Position numbers and translations under genes: made by a program | From: Mycogone perniciosa | Lineage: Eukaryota > Ascomycota > Sordariomycetes > Hypocreales > Hypocreaceae | Length of the DNA: 64,000 bases | Assembly: GCA_025331125.1 (NCBI GenBank) | Contig: JAOALB010000026.1 | Span: forward strand, 372,001 to 436,000 | Direction of reading: 5' to 3' | Notes under the pieces: model-generated | Database searches by the model: none | The model's input: the letters and a program-made list of their open reading frames with translations, nothing else | What the model was told of the DNA's origin: nothing | Part shown: piece by piece, positions 1-10,521 of the stretch | Position numbering within the stretch: the stretch's first letter is position 1 | Layout: each line of letters begins with the position of its first letter

Positions 1-1639
1 GCGAAAGGCTTGTAAACATTGCCCACACCTCTCCGGAAACGATGAGGTGCAAAAGCTCAGTTCCGAGATAGTTGATGGCTGAGGTCCAACTCAAACCACT
101 CAGTAGGCTCACGTTGTATATACCTTCGCAAGGAAGGCGGTGGCTCGAAAGATGTGCCCGAGCGATGAGACACAAAGCAGCCGAGTCGTGAGGAGTGACC
201 AAAATTCGAGTGATTGCGTTTGTGAGTATTTCAGTCGTCATTAAAGCAGGCAACCGAGTTAGCGGGGTATCTAGGTATGTCGGCAGCACGCTTGCAGATG
301 TTCTCGAATCTGCCGCTATGCTTGGGCGTAATTCAGCAGACCAAAGTCCAGGCGGGCTTGCGTCTGTACTCTCTGTTGCCTCAACATCAAAGCTTATAAG
401 AGTGGCTCTTACACCATCGTTGTCCTCCTCATCGCTTGCATATTCATCGCCTCTTGCTGAAAATATGCTTGGACGCCGAACAGCTTCCACAGGCTCGCCA
501 TCACCTGGGAACTGGCCATCCATAACTGCCAAGGGTACGCCATCCTCAATGCCATTTGGCTCGCTGGAGGCTTCGGTCATGAAAGGCTGCGACACAGATT
601 CTGAAGCCGGCAAGATCTGTTTGCCGCGAAAAGTGGTGCTTGGAAGACACTTGTATATCTGCTTCCATATCTGAGGTTTGCAATCCCTGACCATCCTCCG
701 TGTGAGAACCCAAGCAAAGAATGGAGTCGCAGAGATGAAGACGCTGCTTAGCCATCGTAGTATCGAAACAGGGCTGAAACCGTCGGGAGGAGGGGGCGCC
801 ATGATCGGAGACTCTTGGCTGAACGGGATGAAGTAGGAAGGCCTCGGGAACCAGTGACTGCTCGGGATCAGGCCAAGTCTTTGCATAGCGGCATATAGCT
901 CCAGGTGAACTTGGACGTAGGACCAAACGTGTTGGATCCTATGATTTCATTTTAGCAAATGCCATCTCAATTCTGGGAACATTTAATTGGCAACGTACCA
1001 ACGCCGGGCTGACGTTTTGCCTTTCTCTCCGAGGCGTAGTCGAATGATGGACCGCTCGATATAGTTGGATACCAAACTTGCCGGTGCTCCAGCGAAGATG
1101 TCTCTAGAAAATGAGAAGTCCTTTCTGGACTGTTGGTAAAGCTCCCAAAACGGGATCTCAGAATACCTTTTATAGATCTGTATTAGTTAGAATGATAAGG
1201 ATCAGTATCGTTCTGGTAAGGATGTGTCTCACTAAGATTCTTTCTCTAAGACCATTGACACCAAAGATGCCGACCGCTTCAATACATCGTTTTGACGAGG
1301 ATGTTAGTTTAGAACCCATGGACTCTTCATATGCTGCATGCCGACGCTGTGAGTCGACTTCGGGCCCAGGATGTTCTGGCTCGGCCACGCCTATTACAAG
1401 CATGACTTGATTGTGAGATCTGATGATATTCCGGTTGATCCTCATAGTGTCAGGGTTAATAGGGCGACCACCGTGGTCATACTGTTGTGGCGGCGCCCGA
1501 GGGTCCTCCTCGCCTTCTCCTTCAACAGCATCATCATATGGTGAGCGGCCCTAGATACATGTGAGCTTTCCAGCTATTTGTTAGAGCCCCGGCCGTTTCT
1601 TACCAGGGCCTGGGCCGTTAACGGGCCTTGCATCCCCAT
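1..1639 (-). CDS. conserved hypothetical membrane-type protein, 3' part missing (runs off left edge)
   Basis: I do not recognise this protein. Four exons read continuously on the minus strand: 1639-1604, 1550-1233, 1177-999 and 938-1. All three introns have GT...AG ends, and those at 1178-1232 and 939-998 preserve phase exactly. About 490 residues are visible. The N-terminal part has a charged stretch followed by a strongly patterned region (NIIRSHNQVMLVIGVAEPEHP near residue 50). Hydrophobic segments appear later, around FSPVSILRWLSSVFISATPF and near the left edge, which suggests a membrane association. An acidic, Ser/Thr-rich segment (EYASDEEDND) lies between them. The start at 1639 is the first in-frame ATG before the first donor; an upstream exon cannot be excluded. 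The gene is divergent from UTP13 with about 250 bases between the two start codons. Coding status is supported by long-range phase across clean introns; function is unknown. Confidence 0.7.
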
Positions 1640-1889
1640 ATTCACGTGTTGAATTGGTAGGTGAGTATTTGAGCATCTCAAAACATGATCAAGACGTAGC
1701 CGTTACTGATACGCGTTCCATTGAACATCTAGGCACGAACTGACCATGCTGAGGGTGGTCACGTGATGGATTCTTGGAGGTGGGGCCAGATCTGACTCAG
1801 CAGTCTGCTTACCCATTCTGAGAAGCTATCAAAGAAAATTCATGACAAGATCCTGTCACACCTTTGCGCTGTGAACTGTCGTCGTCAAA
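1640..1889. promoter_or_regulatory. shared divergent promoter region with two CACGTG boxes
   Basis: These 250 bases separate two divergent start codons. CACGTG palindromes lie at 1643-1648, immediately upstream of the minus-strand ATG, and at 1760-1765. CACGTG is the core bound by bHLH factors of the Cbf1/Pho4/USF type. Whether either copy is used here is inference. Confidence 0.4.
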
Positions 1890-4744
1890 ATGGCAACAAA
1901 ACAGCCCTTGAAGACGACATTTGATGTCGACCGCGTTATCCGACCAGTTTATACAGGTGGCTCCATATCAATTGACAATGGGGCCCAAATTTTAGCAACA
2001 ACTCTCGGCGAAGATGCCGTTTTGACAAACCCAGCCAATGGGAGACATCTGGCACAGGTTGAGGGTGTAAGTGAATGCAGTCTGGAGCGCAAACGACGAC
2101 GTGCTAATTCAACACAGGATGGGGAGCTTATTTCGACCTTGACATGTTTGTGAATCAGCATAAATGCGGGTTGAAACTCATGACTAACCTTCGTACAGTA
2201 ACACCATCTGGGTCTCACCTCATTATATGTTCTCGGTCCCTGTCTATGAGAATTTTCGCACTTAAGTGGTCATCAGACGAACACTCCATTGAGCCATCAT
2301 TAATCCGCACCTTAAAACCCCATACGACCCCTGTCGCTGTTCTGGCAGTTGATCGCACAGGCACTCTTCTCGCTACTGGTGGAACCGACGGAGCGATCAA
2401 GGTCTGGGACATAGCAGGCGGTTATGTCACTCACACATTCCGCGGACCTTCAGTCTTGGTTTCCGCTTTGCGCTTCTTCGAAGTTGCAGCACGGGCAAAG
2501 GCCCCAAGCCGTGCCATCAAGGGGAAGAAGAATGCATCCAAGACACAAGACGATTCAGAGGATGAAGACGCCGAAGACGCCGCTACCACGAATTTCCGAC
2601 TAGCCTCAGGTAGCCAAGATGGCAAGGTGCGAGTTTGGGATCTAAACAAGAGAAGCTGCATCGCCAATCTGGATTCTCATGTATCCGATGTACAAGCTAT
2701 CGACTATTCCCCGACACAGCGAGCTATTGTAACTGCGAGCAGAGATAAGACCATTATTTGGTGGGACGCCAAATCGTGGAAAATCCGAAGAGTGGTGCCA
2801 TGTCTTGAGCTTGTGGAGGCAGCTGGATTTGTGGGCGATGGAAGCCTGACCTACTCGGCTGGAGCCAATGGATGTCTCCGTATCTGGGATACCGACAAAG
2901 GAGCTGAGCTGACTCCGAAACAGTCGGCTAAAAGTGAAGAAGAGGGTATTGTCGCTGGAGTCTACCGTCCGGAGCTACCATTCATCCTGCTGGTCCAGGT
3001 TGACCATACGCTGGCTCTTTATGAACTGCCGCCAAAAGTTACAGCAACATCTCTGCCATTGCCTGAGCCGTTTCGCCGAATATCGGGAACTCACGATGAG
3101 ATTATCGACTTGGCTTATTTGCTACCAGATCGCTCATTACTCGCCTTGGCCACAAACTCAGAAGATATTCGATTGGTATCTGTGGTTGAATCGAAAGCAG
3201 ACGAGAAGCAGCCTACATGGAAGTCATCGGAGACGGCATTTTTTGGCCAAGACGTAGCTCTCCTTCGGGGGCACGAAGACATCGTCATCGCCCTGGACGT
3301 CGACTGGTCTGGACACTGGGTTGCCACGGGAGCGAAAGACAATACAGCAAAACTCTGGCGCGTTGACCCAGCCAATAACTCTTACGTCTGTTGGGCTTCC
3401 TTCTCAGGCCATGCAGAGTCTTTAGGCGCGGTCGCTTTGCCACGTACCATTCCAGCTGAAGGCTCATCCGCTCGGTCTGATCCGCTCAGCCATCCCCCTG
3501 CTTTCCTGTTGACAGGATCTCAGGATCAGACGGTTAAGAAGTGGGACATACCCCGGAAGCCGCACCAACAAGGCCAAAAGACCGGATCACGAGCAGTCTT
3601 CACGAGAAAAGCACATGACAAAGACATTAATGCAATCAATGTCCATCATACCGGTCAGCTCTTTGCATCGGCTTCGCAAGATAAAACAGTGAAAATATGG
3701 TCGGTCGAGGAGGGTGAAGTCCAGGGCATTCTTCGCGGTCATAAGCGAGGAGTTTGGAGTGTTCAGTTCTCGCCTGCACAACTACCAGCTCTGCAGGGTG
3801 AAGATGGCCCCGTTACTGGCAAGGGAGTTGTTCTCACTGGCAGTGGCGATAAGAGCATCAAGCTATGGAACCTTGCTGACTACACCTGCATTCGTACCTT
3901 CGAGGGCCACTCAAACAGCGTATTGAAGGTGGCCTGGCTAAACGCAGCCTCACGCCAGGATCAGTCTAAAGCACTTGTCCAGTTCGCAAGTGCAGGTGGT
4001 GACGGACTTGTGAAGATCTGGAATGCCAATTCTGGAGAGTCCGAATGCACTCTGGATAATCACGAGGACCGAGTATGGGCTTTGGCTATTCACCCACAGA
4101 CGAACGCCATCGTCTCTGGCAGTGGGGATTCTACCGTCACTTTCTGGAAGGACACAACTTCCGAGACTCAGGCGGCTGCATCTCAAGCAGCACTGGAGCT
4201 TATTCAGCAGGAACAAGAGCTCCAAAATCACATATACGCCGGCTCTTACAGAGAGGCCATCACCTTGGCTCTTCAGTTAAACCACCCCGGACGTCTGCTC
4301 AGCCTGTTCACTTCCGTTGTGACAACTAGTAAACCTGAGCAAGGCAGTCTGTGTGGTGTCAAGGCTGTTGATGAAGTGCTTGCAACCCTTTCAGACGACC
4401 AGATATACCTCCTCCTCCTCAGGTTGCGAGACTGGAATACAAATGCACGCACAGCTCCCGTAGCTCAAAGGATACTGTGGACCCTGGTGAGGAGCTATCC
4501 CGCGTCAAAGTTCTCGACCCTGTCAGTCAAAGGTGCGAGAGGAGAAAAGAGTCTCAAAGATGTTTTGCATGGCCTGAAAGTTTATACCGAAAGGCATTAT
4601 AAGCGCATGGAGGAGCTGGTGGATGAGAGCTATCTGGTGGAATATACCCTTCAGGAAATGGACAGTCTTGCTCCTGCGTTAGCGGACGGTGTGTCGATGA
4701 AAGAGGCGGGTGAAGATGCAGTGGACACAATTATGGTTGGTTAG
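1890..4744 (+). CDS. UTP13: U3 snoRNP-associated WD40 protein Utp13 (SSU processome)
   Basis: Utp13 (TBL3 in animals) is a WD40 protein of the UTP-B subcomplex of the small-subunit processome, which acts in the nucleolus on 18S pre-rRNA. Exons are 1890-2066, 2118-2145 (only 28 nt) and 2199-4744, giving 916 residues. Joining them restores the typical N-terminal run DGELISTLTLTPSGSHLI. Multiple WD repeats are visible with GH/WD-type ends such as GSGDKSIKLWNL, ASQDKTVKIWSV and GGDGLVKIWNA, in the two-propeller arrangement known for this family. An acidic insertion (DDSEDEDAEDAA) lies in the first propeller. From about residue 730 the C-terminal Utp13 domain follows (IQQEQELQNHIYAGSYREAI). The size is close to the family norm. 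The start ATG lies in a good context (AAAATGG) and the first donor is GTAAGT. Confidence 0.95.
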
Positions 4745-5088
4745 TTAGATTGTAAATTATTTCATACTATGCTGCTTGTCGGTGAGCAGTTTAGTCCTCG
4801 TAATAAAATTCATCGGAATATATCGAAATTTCTTTTTGCAGAGCAAAACGAAAGATGATGATTTCCAGGTGTGAGTGTGTACTCCGTGCTCCGTACAGGT
4901 GATATGTATCCTTGTAGTGCGAAGTTTCGCAGGGCTGTTTGGGAGCTTAAGAGACCCACTTTGTATTCTTTTCCTCTCAGCCTTGTTGTCATCGATGATT
5001 CTCAATTCATGCCCAGACCACTACACTTGCTCTGATCCCCACGTTTGCCTTAACTCGGAGTGTCCCGAAATCACAACCACACGAAGCA
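4745..5088. other. intergenic, 3' UTR of UTP13 and 5' region of the Sad1 homologue
   Basis: About 340 bases between two same-strand genes. It is AT-rich near the left end with a polyadenylation-like AATAAA at 4803-4808, and contains partial copies of the CTCCGT motif near 4880-4900. No gene is supported. Confidence 0.5.
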
Positions 5089-6735
5089 ATGTCCAAACGT
5101 CAAGCTTCCGAAGCTCTGGACGAGCTCCAAGACATTGCATCGCCCGCGTCCAAGAGGTCGCGAATGGGCGACATTGACTCGCCTTTCGACAACAGTCACG
5201 ACGACGAGCAGAGTATAGAACAAGGCGAGGATCAGAGGAACGGCCATGGAAACAGCGCAGAGAGCGAGGAGGACGAGGATTTTGGTGATGAACCGCCCAT
5301 TGCAGCGCCGGTTCGCCAGTCAGGGCCGGCAGATGGATATGACGACCTTTACCTCGACACCATCGATCGCAACGTGCTCGACTTTGATTTTGAGAAGCTG
5401 TGTTCCGTCTCCCTCTCGAATATGAATGTCTACGCATGTCTTGTCTGCGGGCGATATTATCAGGGCCGTGGCGTCAAGTCACACGCCTACTTCCACTCCC
5501 TCGACGAGGATCACCACGTCTTCATCAACCTCGAAACGCAGAAGGTCTACGTTCTACCCGACGGCTACGAAGTGAAGAGCAAGTCTCTCGACGATATCAA
5601 ATACGTCTCCGACCCACGATACACCAAGAAGGAAGTCATGGAGCTGGATCGCCGTGCCGACCACACAAGCTGGACCCTCGACAGCAAGGAGTACACGCCT
5701 GGCTTCGTGGGCATGAACAACATCAAAGAGAACGACTACCTGAACGTGGTTGTGCAAGCCCTTTCCCATGTTTCTCCCTTGCGGAACTACCTCTTGCTAG
5801 AGGACTTTTCCAAAAATTCAGAACTGGTCAAGAGGTGTAGCATCCTCTTCCGCAAAATCTGGAACCCACGAGCCTTCAAGGCCCATGTCTCGCCCCACGA
5901 GCTCCTCCAGGAAATCGCCCTCCTCTCCAATAAGCGCTTCACTCTCACAGCCCAGTCCGACCCCGTTGAGTTCCTCTCCTGGTTTCTCAACAATCTCCAT
6001 CTCGGCCTTGGCGGCAGCAAGACTAAGCCGGGGAGTTCCATGGTTCAGCGCACTTTCCAGGGCAAGCTCAAGGTCGAGTCCCAGACCATCACTGCTCGCG
6101 CCGACGCAGGTGATCGCTTGCGCTTCGAGGAAGCCGCCGAAGTCAAAGTTGATATCGTGCGCTTCCTCCTCCTGACGCTGGATTTGCCCTCGGCGCCACT
6201 CTTCCAGGACGAGCTCGAAAAGAACATTATTCCCCAAGTGCCGCTGAGCACCATCCTCAGCAAATACGATGGCAAGCGCGCGCAGGAACATCACGCACAG
6301 CGGAAACGCTACCGCTTGTTACATCCCCTTCCCCCCTATCTTATATTCCACGTCAAGCGCTTCTCACAGAACAAGTTCGTCTCCGAACGGAACCCTACAA
6401 TCGTCACCTTTGACGCTAGAAATCTTGACATCTCGCCCTATGTCGAGCCTAATCCAAAGGAGTGGCCTGTTGGCGAGCCCATATGGTACGACCTCGTCGC
6501 CAACGTAGTACACGAGGCAGTCCGGACGAAAGAAGACGTAGCGGACAGTGGCGAGGAGAGGAAGACGTGGAAAGTCCAGATCAAGGACAAGGCCACGGGC
6601 GCATGGGTCGTCTGTCAGGACTTGTTTGTGGATAAGGTCCAGAGCGAGCTGCTGTATCTGGGAGAGACGTATTTGCAAGTCTGGGAACGGAGAAGGGAAC
6701 CAAAAGTTGCCGGGAAAGGCAAAGGGAGGGCGTAA
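5089..6735 (+). CDS. SAD1: tri-snRNP factor Sad1/USP39 (ubiquitin-protease-like, catalytically dead)
   Basis: Sad1/USP39 is needed for stable U4/U6.U5 tri-snRNP and pre-mRNA splicing. This single-exon gene encodes 548 residues, close to the family size. After an acidic disordered N-terminus comes a UBP-type zinc finger at about residues 100-165 (CLVCGRYYQGRG then SHAYFHS). A ubiquitin-hydrolase fold follows from about residue 205. At the active-site Cys box the sequence is GFVGMNNIKENDYLNVVVQA, so the catalytic Cys of the usual GNTCYMN motif is Asp. The C-terminal box lacks the usual GHY (NVVHEAVRTKEDV instead). Loss of the catalytic residues is the known hallmark of this family, so identification is firm. 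The gene converges with the eIF4E gene. Confidence 0.93.
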   Translation: MSKRQASEALDELQDIASPASKRSRMGDIDSPFDNSHDDEQSIEQGEDQRNGHGNSAESEEDEDFGDEPPIAAPVRQSGPADGYDDLYLDTIDRNVLDFDFEKLCSVSLSNMNVYACLVCGRYYQGRGVKSHAYFHSLDEDHHVFINLETQKVYVLPDGYEVKSKSLDDIKYVSDPRYTKKEVMELDRRADHTSWTLDSKEYTPGFVGMNNIKENDYLNVVVQALSHVSPLRNYLLLEDFSKNSELVKRCSILFRKIWNPRAFKAHVSPHELLQEIALLSNKRFTLTAQSDPVEFLSWFLNNLHLGLGGSKTKPGSSMVQRTFQGKLKVESQTITARADAGDRLRFEEAAEVKVDIVRFLLLTLDLPSAPLFQDELEKNIIPQVPLSTILSKYDGKRAQEHHAQRKRYRLLHPLPPYLIFHVKRFSQNKFVSERNPTIVTFDARNLDISPYVEPNPKEWPVGEPIWYDLVANVVHEAVRTKEDVADSGEERKTWKVQIKDKATGAWVVCQDLFVDKVQSELLYLGETYLQVWERRREPKVAGKGKGRA

Positions 6736-7219
6736 GATCACCGCCCACTGTATGTACTACTAGCCATGTAATATCAAATCGAAGCCATCGATGATGAGGT
6801 CACAACAAAACGTCGGTTGAACGGGACCAACATACATACTTGACACTTGCAGGCCCATGGCCTGCACAAGTATATTTCTTCTCTTGTCTTCTTGTCTTTC
6901 AAGGCACAGAGCGCCGCCAGGCTCGCCGTGCTAAATCATAGCTGTATAGTACATTATTCACATAGCCCGCCCGCCGACTACCGTTTTCCAGGTAGAAACC
7001 TCATTCATCGCCCCAACATACCCGGCTTCTCTCATCCAAGCATACAGAGCAGCCACAAAAGCAAGGGAAAAAACCAGAAAAAATCACACGGGTTTGCGAC
7101 ATAACCAAGCGCTCTGCCCGGTAGTGTACAATACAAAGAGTATAGCCGACAAGAAGAGATGCAGCACACAAGTGGCGGTAGGTGGGCTGTGGCGCCAGAG
7201 GGGAGGTTTGCTCGTGGCT
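6736..7219. other. convergent intergenic region
   Basis: About 480 bases between two converging genes, expected to hold both 3' UTRs. I see no conserved gene, RNA or repeat. Confidence 0.5.
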
Positions 7220-8365
7220 CTACTTGGATGCGTGGTTTGTGTTACGTTTGTCATTGTGGTGCTGATTGGCCTTCTCTCGGCGCTGTTCGTCAATCGCCGT
7301 TCGTTGCTGGATGCTCGAATCATGGCTCTTGAATTCAAGGCGAGTATTAGCCGGGAAGCTGAGGACTTGCTTCATGGTCTCACTACACGGAGACAGGAGT
7401 CAGCATAAGCCGGCTACACCTTGCATAAAAACGGGGTGGGATTGGAAAACATACCGGATCTTGAGTACGCGACCGCCATCCGTTCGAGTCCAGATACTCA
7501 AGATGTCCTCGCCGTTGCGCATGCTAAGCACCGCGCCACACACATCCTCACCCGCATCGCCAAACTGGTCGCCGATGAGGGAAAGGAGCAAGTCCTCCCA
7601 GTAGCGATCTGCCACACCCTTTTTCAGGCGAACAACCCACTTGCCACCCTTTCGATTCACGTCATCCTCCCATATTGGCCGAACATCCTTCTTGAAGAGA
7701 TGGTAGTCGGATACGACAGGCAGGGTCGACGGTCGCTTCAAGTGGGAGTAGATCTGCCAAAATTCCTCCGCCGTTTGCACGGTGGCGATTCCGTGCAGGG
7801 TGTTTTCGTACTCGATAAAGCCATGCGCCTTGGAGATCGGAGGCCGATACCAAAAGGACCATGCGTCTTTCAGCATGTGGACCTGTGATACTGCCGCCGA
7901 AGATCCCGACGCCTTGGACTCGGAGATCGCAGTCATGCTAGGCGGCCTGACCACCGGCCTAGATCCCTCCTTCGTCGCCGCCTGTTTGGCGACGGCCGAG
8001 CCCATCGCAGTGTCAAAAGGGTTCCCACCAGACTTGGGCGTTTTGGCAGAGCCAAAAGACGCGAAAGCTCCTGAGCCCAGGCCAAAGGCGCTAGAGGCTC
8101 CGCCGGTTGGAGATACCAACCCACTCCCCGGCGTATTATTGAAAGTGTTCATTTTGGCATGCGACGAGGAGTCGCCACCATGTCGCTTGGTCGACGCACT
8201 GCGGGAGGACGGATCACCTGTCGAGGTACCGTTGATCCCATTGGAAGGTGTAGAGAGGGAGAGCTTCGAGGTGCTAGGCGGCAGCAGGTCAGTCATTGTG
8301 CATTGCGCCAACACGGCGGCAGGTTGGCCAGCATACTTTGTTCGACGAGTCCATAGATTATCCAT
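7220..8365 (-). CDS. class II eIF4E (4EHP/eIF4E2-like) cap-binding protein
   Basis: Binds the mRNA 5' cap; class II members usually repress or fine-tune translation of selected mRNAs. Exons are 8365-7455 and 7382-7220 with a GTATGT...GTGTAG intron, giving 357 residues. A disordered Ser/Gly/Pro-rich N-terminal half precedes the cap-binding core at about residues 160-345. In the core DAWSFWYRPP, EFWQIYSHL, RPIWEDDVNRKGGKW and EDILSIWTR match eIF4E. At the position of human Trp56, one of the two cap-stacking tryptophans, there appears to be Tyr (GFIEYEN), which is the class II signature. The terminal exon ends with the typical basic tail (AIDEQRREKAN). The start may instead be the ATG at 8296, which gives MTDLLPPS. 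It converges with the Sad1 homologue. Confidence 0.9.
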
Positions 8366-9255
8366 TAAGCCTTACTGCTACTTCCTCTACGCTAATGTTG
8401 TCGATGCCGGCAAAAGGACACCTCGCTGGGGGGATTCGAGGGTCACACGGAAGCAGGGCGTTTGCGGAGATTGGCGTAGTAGATCGCGATGCTCTGCGTC
8501 TTGGTGCGCTTGGAGGCGGCTCTTGAAAGCGGACGAACTTGCGATGGGACAAGGGAGGGGGGCAGCAGTCAGTCGAAGCAGCAGTGGGAGGGTTTCGGCG
8601 GGAGGTCGTGTGTCGGAGAGAGCGGTTGGATTCTGCGGAAGAATAATAGAGGAAATACTAGTATATGGTATTGCGCGGCGAAGGGGGCGAGTTGGCGAGA
8701 AGACGAAAAGAGGAGAGTTGAGTTCTGTGGTGGATATTTGGGGTTCACTGAGGTGAAAGATTCTGCGTGAACTTCGACTTCCGGTGAATTTTACTGCGCG
8801 GTACATCGAACAGCGTACCAACAAGGCGGTTTACGGGTTGCGGTTAGTGGCATGCCAGTAACCCTCCATCGCTGAGGCTCTAGGCTGTGGCCATAGCACC
8901 GGCGTACAGAGGTCCACTATTGGGCTCTACAGGCAGCCTTCTCCAGGCGGTGGGTAGAAGCAGGTTTCCATTGATGCTTCTATGGATGTAACTGTAACCA
9001 GACAATAGGATCCATAGGACGACGGATTTGGTTGATTTCAAATTATCAATATTTCGTCATCACTGAAGCTCGAAAAGGCACGGGATGTACTCCGTAAACT
9101 ACATGTGGTGGTATAAACGAAAAGTGTGCGCTCAAAATGAAACCCTCCAAAATGAACGTCCTGATAAAACCATGAATGATTTCTTTAAATAACAAAAATC
9201 TTTCGTTTCTTTCAAAGTCCGCGTAAATACTAGTGCAAAAAAACCATGGCATCGC
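8366..9255. other. intergenic, upstream of eIF4E gene
   Basis: About 890 bases holding the eIF4E 5' region. One TACTCCGTA motif lies at 9088-9096. No further gene is supported. Confidence 0.5.
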
Positions 9256-9263
9256 AAAAAAAA
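9256..9263 (-). terminator. RNA polymerase III terminator
   Basis: A run of eight T on the minus strand begins about 10 bases after the discriminator base of the tRNA. This is the usual Pol III termination signal. Confidence 0.8.
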
Positions 9264-9272
9264 CGTAACGAT

Positions 9273-9421
9273 CGACAGAGACAGGATTCGAACCTGCGCA
9301 CGCAAACGTAATGGTTATCAAACGTGGGAAGTTCAAGACCATCTCCTGCGGTACTGTTAGTGATATGTCGGTAATTTAGCGGCTTCGGGTCAACTAACCT
9401 TAACCACTCGGACACTCTGTC
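9273..9421 (-). tRNA. tRNA-Ser(UGA) with a standard intron and an extra mRNA-type intron in the D-arm
   Basis: The seven-base acceptor stem GACAGAG/CTCTGTC pairs perfectly, the discriminator is G73, and the T-arm is GCAGG-TTCGAAT-CCTGT. A long variable arm (ACG-TTTG-CGT) marks a type II tRNA. The anticodon arm ATGGT-CTTGAA-A-ACCAT has anticodon TGA (9335-9333), read as Ser codon UCA. A 15-nt intron at 9331-9317 sits after position 37, the canonical site. A second 53-nt insert at 9398-9346 interrupts the D-arm between TTAAG and GAG. It starts GTTAGT, has CACTAAC near its end and finishes CGCAG. Without both inserts the D-stem TCC/GGA and an 81-nt cloverleaf are restored. Box A (TGTCCGAGTGG) and box B (GGTTCGAATCC) are intact and a T8 terminator follows. 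Alternatively it could be a dead copy, but every other helix is perfect. Confidence 0.85.
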
Positions 9422-9618
9422 AGTTGGTGCTTACTCGGCATTGACTTTCTCTGTCATGAAGTCTTCCTGCAGGTAGTGTGTCAGTTAGCGCCACCTCTTA
9501 TCGCCCCTCGGTGAGTGAGCTTATCGAAATTTTTTTGCGCCGCGAGTACTCCATACTCTTCCAGAGCCTCACGTCTGTTACTATCCAACTCCCCATCATC
9601 CTTCAATCAACTTCCGCA

Positions 9619-10271
9619 ATGGCAGCCAATAGAACACGAACGATAAAAAACAAGCACGCCGCTCCAAAGGGAGGCGCCAGTTCTTCTGGTGGTAAAGGCG
9701 GCCCAAAGAGATCTGCCACCGATGGCATCTCAAAGTCGAAGAAACCCAAGGGTCCCGTGCAGTCGCAGCAGTTGAAAGAGAAAAACCGAGCTCTGCTGCT
9801 CAAGAAGCCAAAGAGGAAGACATACACCGCGGAGGAGCTTGGTATTCCAACATTGAACATGATCACTCCCGTTGGCGTGGTCAAGCCCAAGGGAAAGAAG
9901 AAGGGCAAGGTCTTCGTGGATGACAAGGTATGTGTCGCATTGTACTCACTCACGCATCTGAAAAGCGCCAATACTAATTCATGACACAGGAGAGCATGAG
10001 CACGATTCTATCGCTTGTCCAAGCAGAAAAGGAGGGCCATATCGAGTCCAAGATGATCAAGGCTCGACAGATGGAAGAGATCCGCGAAGCCAGGAAAGCA
10101 GAGGCAGAGAAAAAGGCGGCAGAGAAAAAGGCTCATCTCGAGGACACAAAAGACTCCTTGAGGAAGAGGAGGAAGCGCAAGAGTGGCGGCGATGGTGATG
10201 ACGACTTGAAGAGCATATCGTTGACGGGCACGAAGGCAGCCAAGCCGAGGAAGAAGGTCGCTTTCGCATGA
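9619..10271 (+). CDS. LOC1: 60S ribosome assembly / mRNA localisation factor Loc1
   Basis: Loc1 is a small basic nucleolar protein needed for 60S subunit assembly and, in yeast, for ASH1 mRNA localisation. Exons 9619-9927 and 9990-10271 (GTATGT...ACACAG, branch ACTAAT) give 196 residues. The N-terminus is Lys/Ser/Gly-rich ([14 protein letters not shown]). The central signature [20 protein letters not shown] is typical of the family. The C-terminal half is a charged helix ([20 protein letters not shown]) ending in a basic tail. The start ATG at 9619 gives [10 protein letters not shown], matching the family N-terminus; an in-frame extension further upstream would have to use a non-ATG start. 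The tRNA lies divergently about 200 bases upstream. Confidence 0.9.
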
Positions 10272-10521
10272 TGGAAACTACGGTTTGCTTTGGATTGTTT
10301 GGCGCATGGAGTTGGGGCATACTTTGAACGGCGACACTATGTGGGAAATATTTCCCGATACATTAAAGACACCAACCAACAATTCAATTGAATGTTGAGC
10401 TAAAAGTGCCGAGTTACAATTGGCCATATCATATATATCGTCATGCCCCATTTTCAATCTACTCATAAACACCCGTCCATCTCTCTCTCGTCTACAGCGC
10501 ACATGGTTTTCTGCAGCCTTT

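Noticed and set aside
7782..8756. 324-codon open frame on the plus strand opposite the eIF4E gene
   Set aside because: Antisense of the eIF4E coding exon; the minus-strand protein has clear family motifs and the plus-strand one has none.
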